Positions 11,671 to 12,048 of a stretch of DNA of 12,048 bases are shown here, one piece after another. The DNA comes from an uncultured Collinsella sp. Lineage in GTDB: Bacteria; Actinomycetota; Coriobacteriia; Coriobacteriales; Coriobacteriaceae. Location: contig CAUGVQ010000061.1 of assembly GCA_959602875.1 (NCBI GenBank), positions 1 to 12,048 of the forward strand. Direction: 5' to 3'. Position numbers and translations under genes: made by a program. Positions within the stretch are counted from its first letter, which is position 1, and each line of letters opens with the position of its first letter. Under the pieces are notes generated by a model. It did not search any database. It worked only from the letters and a program-made list of their open reading frames with translations, and was not told the origin of the DNA.

Positions 11671-11710
11671 AAAAGAAAAGCGCCGGACCCGCGACGGCCC
11701 GACGCCTTGA
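11651..11710 (+). CDS. Possible 19-residue peptide ORF
   Basis: GGAGG at 11641-11645 precedes ATG 11651 at ideal distance. The product, MSTEAPEKEKRRTRDGPTP, is a short, highly charged peptide with no recognised family. The good ribosome site is the main evidence. It overlaps the Cys-rich frame by 20 nt, and the length is too short to judge coding potential. Confidence 0.25.
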   Translation: MSTEAPEKEKRRTRDGPTP

Positions 11711-11944
11711 CATGCGGTGCGCACCCCGGCCGCGAACGACCTGCCTGCATTCCCTTGCGGGCCCCAAACAGTTCATGGGTGCGCTAGACAGGAGATGACA
11801 GCGGTTCTCACGAACCTCTTCACCCTGGCGCCTTATCGGCGCATACGCATAGTAACACATTCGGCGCATTTGGACCAATAAGGCATTTTCAAGCTACTTG
11901 GTCGATTTAGCACATCTGCACCGATACACCTGAAAGGAATACAA

Positions 11945-12048
11945 ATGAACCCGATCTACCACGCCCTCGCCGTCGCAACCGTCCAGCTCGGCCAGCTCGA
12001 TTCCGCCGGCGGCATCCTCGGCAACATCACCTCCCTTCTCAAGGGCGG
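11945..12048 (+). CDS. Start of a small transfer-apparatus protein, partial (right edge)
   Basis: AAAGGA at 11933-11938 lies 6 nt before ATG 11945, and 34 codons are visible before the window ends. The sequence starts MNPIYHALAVATVQLGQL and continues through a Gly/Ser/Leu-rich segment GGILGNITSLLKG. In conjugative elements of Gram-positive bacteria, the gene after the VirD4-type ATPase is often a small membrane protein (VirB2-like or Maff2-type). The mildly hydrophobic, small-residue N-terminus is compatible with that, but the membrane segments would lie beyond the edge. The function is assigned by position only. Confidence 0.6.
   Translation, partial: MNPIYHALAVATVQLGQLDSAGGILGNITSLLKG

Larger units (their letters stand above)
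11443..11944. other. Gene-poor gap of about 500 bp between the coupling protein and the next transfer gene
   Basis: No long convincing gene lies here. An inverted repeat AATAGAG/CTCTATT (11438-11444 and 11453-11459) covers the coupling-protein stop but has no T-tract. The palindrome TGCCGCTGCGGCA is at 11548-11560, a GGTTC/GAACC hairpin at 11803-11816, and TCGGCGCAT occurs twice (11836-11844 and 11861-11869). Two tiny candidate ORFs are listed separately. An origin of transfer, a small RNA or decayed sequence could be present; none is proven. Confidence 0.5.

Noticed and set aside
11477..11878. 133-codon minus-strand frame in the gap after the coupling protein
   Set aside because: Arg/Cys-rich composition without domain or ribosome site; it looks like chance open frame in GC-rich DNA.

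Overview
The window is about 12 kb of high-GC DNA, with most third codon positions G or C. It carries part of a conjugative mobile element, either an integrative conjugative element or a conjugative plasmid. No integrase, relaxase or chromosomal junction is visible, so the two cannot be told apart here. The high GC content, Shine-Dalgarno-led genes, a VirD4-type coupling protein next to a possible PcfB-like protein, and an Ala-rich secreted coiled-coil protein suggest a Gram-positive host, most likely a gut actinobacterium of the Coriobacteriia (Collinsella, Olsenella or Eggerthella relatives). That assignment comes from composition and gene style, not from a marker gene.

Layout. (1) 1-892, minus strand: start of a secreted Ala-rich coiled-coil protein that runs off the left edge. 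(2) 893-2602, control region: a small plus-strand orphan gene, two minus-strand XRE-type regulators, and several blocks of a GTAGCCGTGTAGCT-type repeat lying between the genes. (3) 2603-2842: AT-rich divergent regulatory region with a plausible rightward promoter, palindromes and a paired CGTATGTARAT motif. (4) 2843-3611: two short genes, the second with an excisionase/MerR-like helix-turn-helix. (5) 3612-3823: a good promoter, a structured leader of about 140 nt, and an intrinsic terminator embedded in a possible 45-codon leader ORF whose stop overlaps the next start. (6) 3820-5975: three consecutive winged-helix genes with related N-termini. The third looks like a replication initiator and contains 21-bp iterons, a 24-bp perfect palindrome and an AT-rich tract, the layout of a replication origin inside its own initiator gene. 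(7) 5994-7715: a soluble 573-residue coiled-coil protein. (8) 7716-11442: a structured 5' leader, a possibly PcfB-like protein with a long acidic tail and DxDGDGxxD calcium-type loops, then, translationally coupled, the VirD4/TraG-type coupling ATPase. (9) 11443-11944: a gene-poor gap with small candidate ORFs. (10) 11945 to the right edge: start of a small gene in the position of a type IV secretion membrane subunit.

How it fits together. The XRE proteins are placed to act as the switch that sets the state of the element. The rightward transcript from about 2771, and the second one starting near 3646 through the leader/terminator, would express the replication genes, then the coiled-coil protein and the transfer machinery. 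The best candidate for an undescribed system is the replication module: tandem winged-helix paralogues, an origin inside the third gene, and an upstream leader whose terminator may be opened by translation of a tiny ORF.
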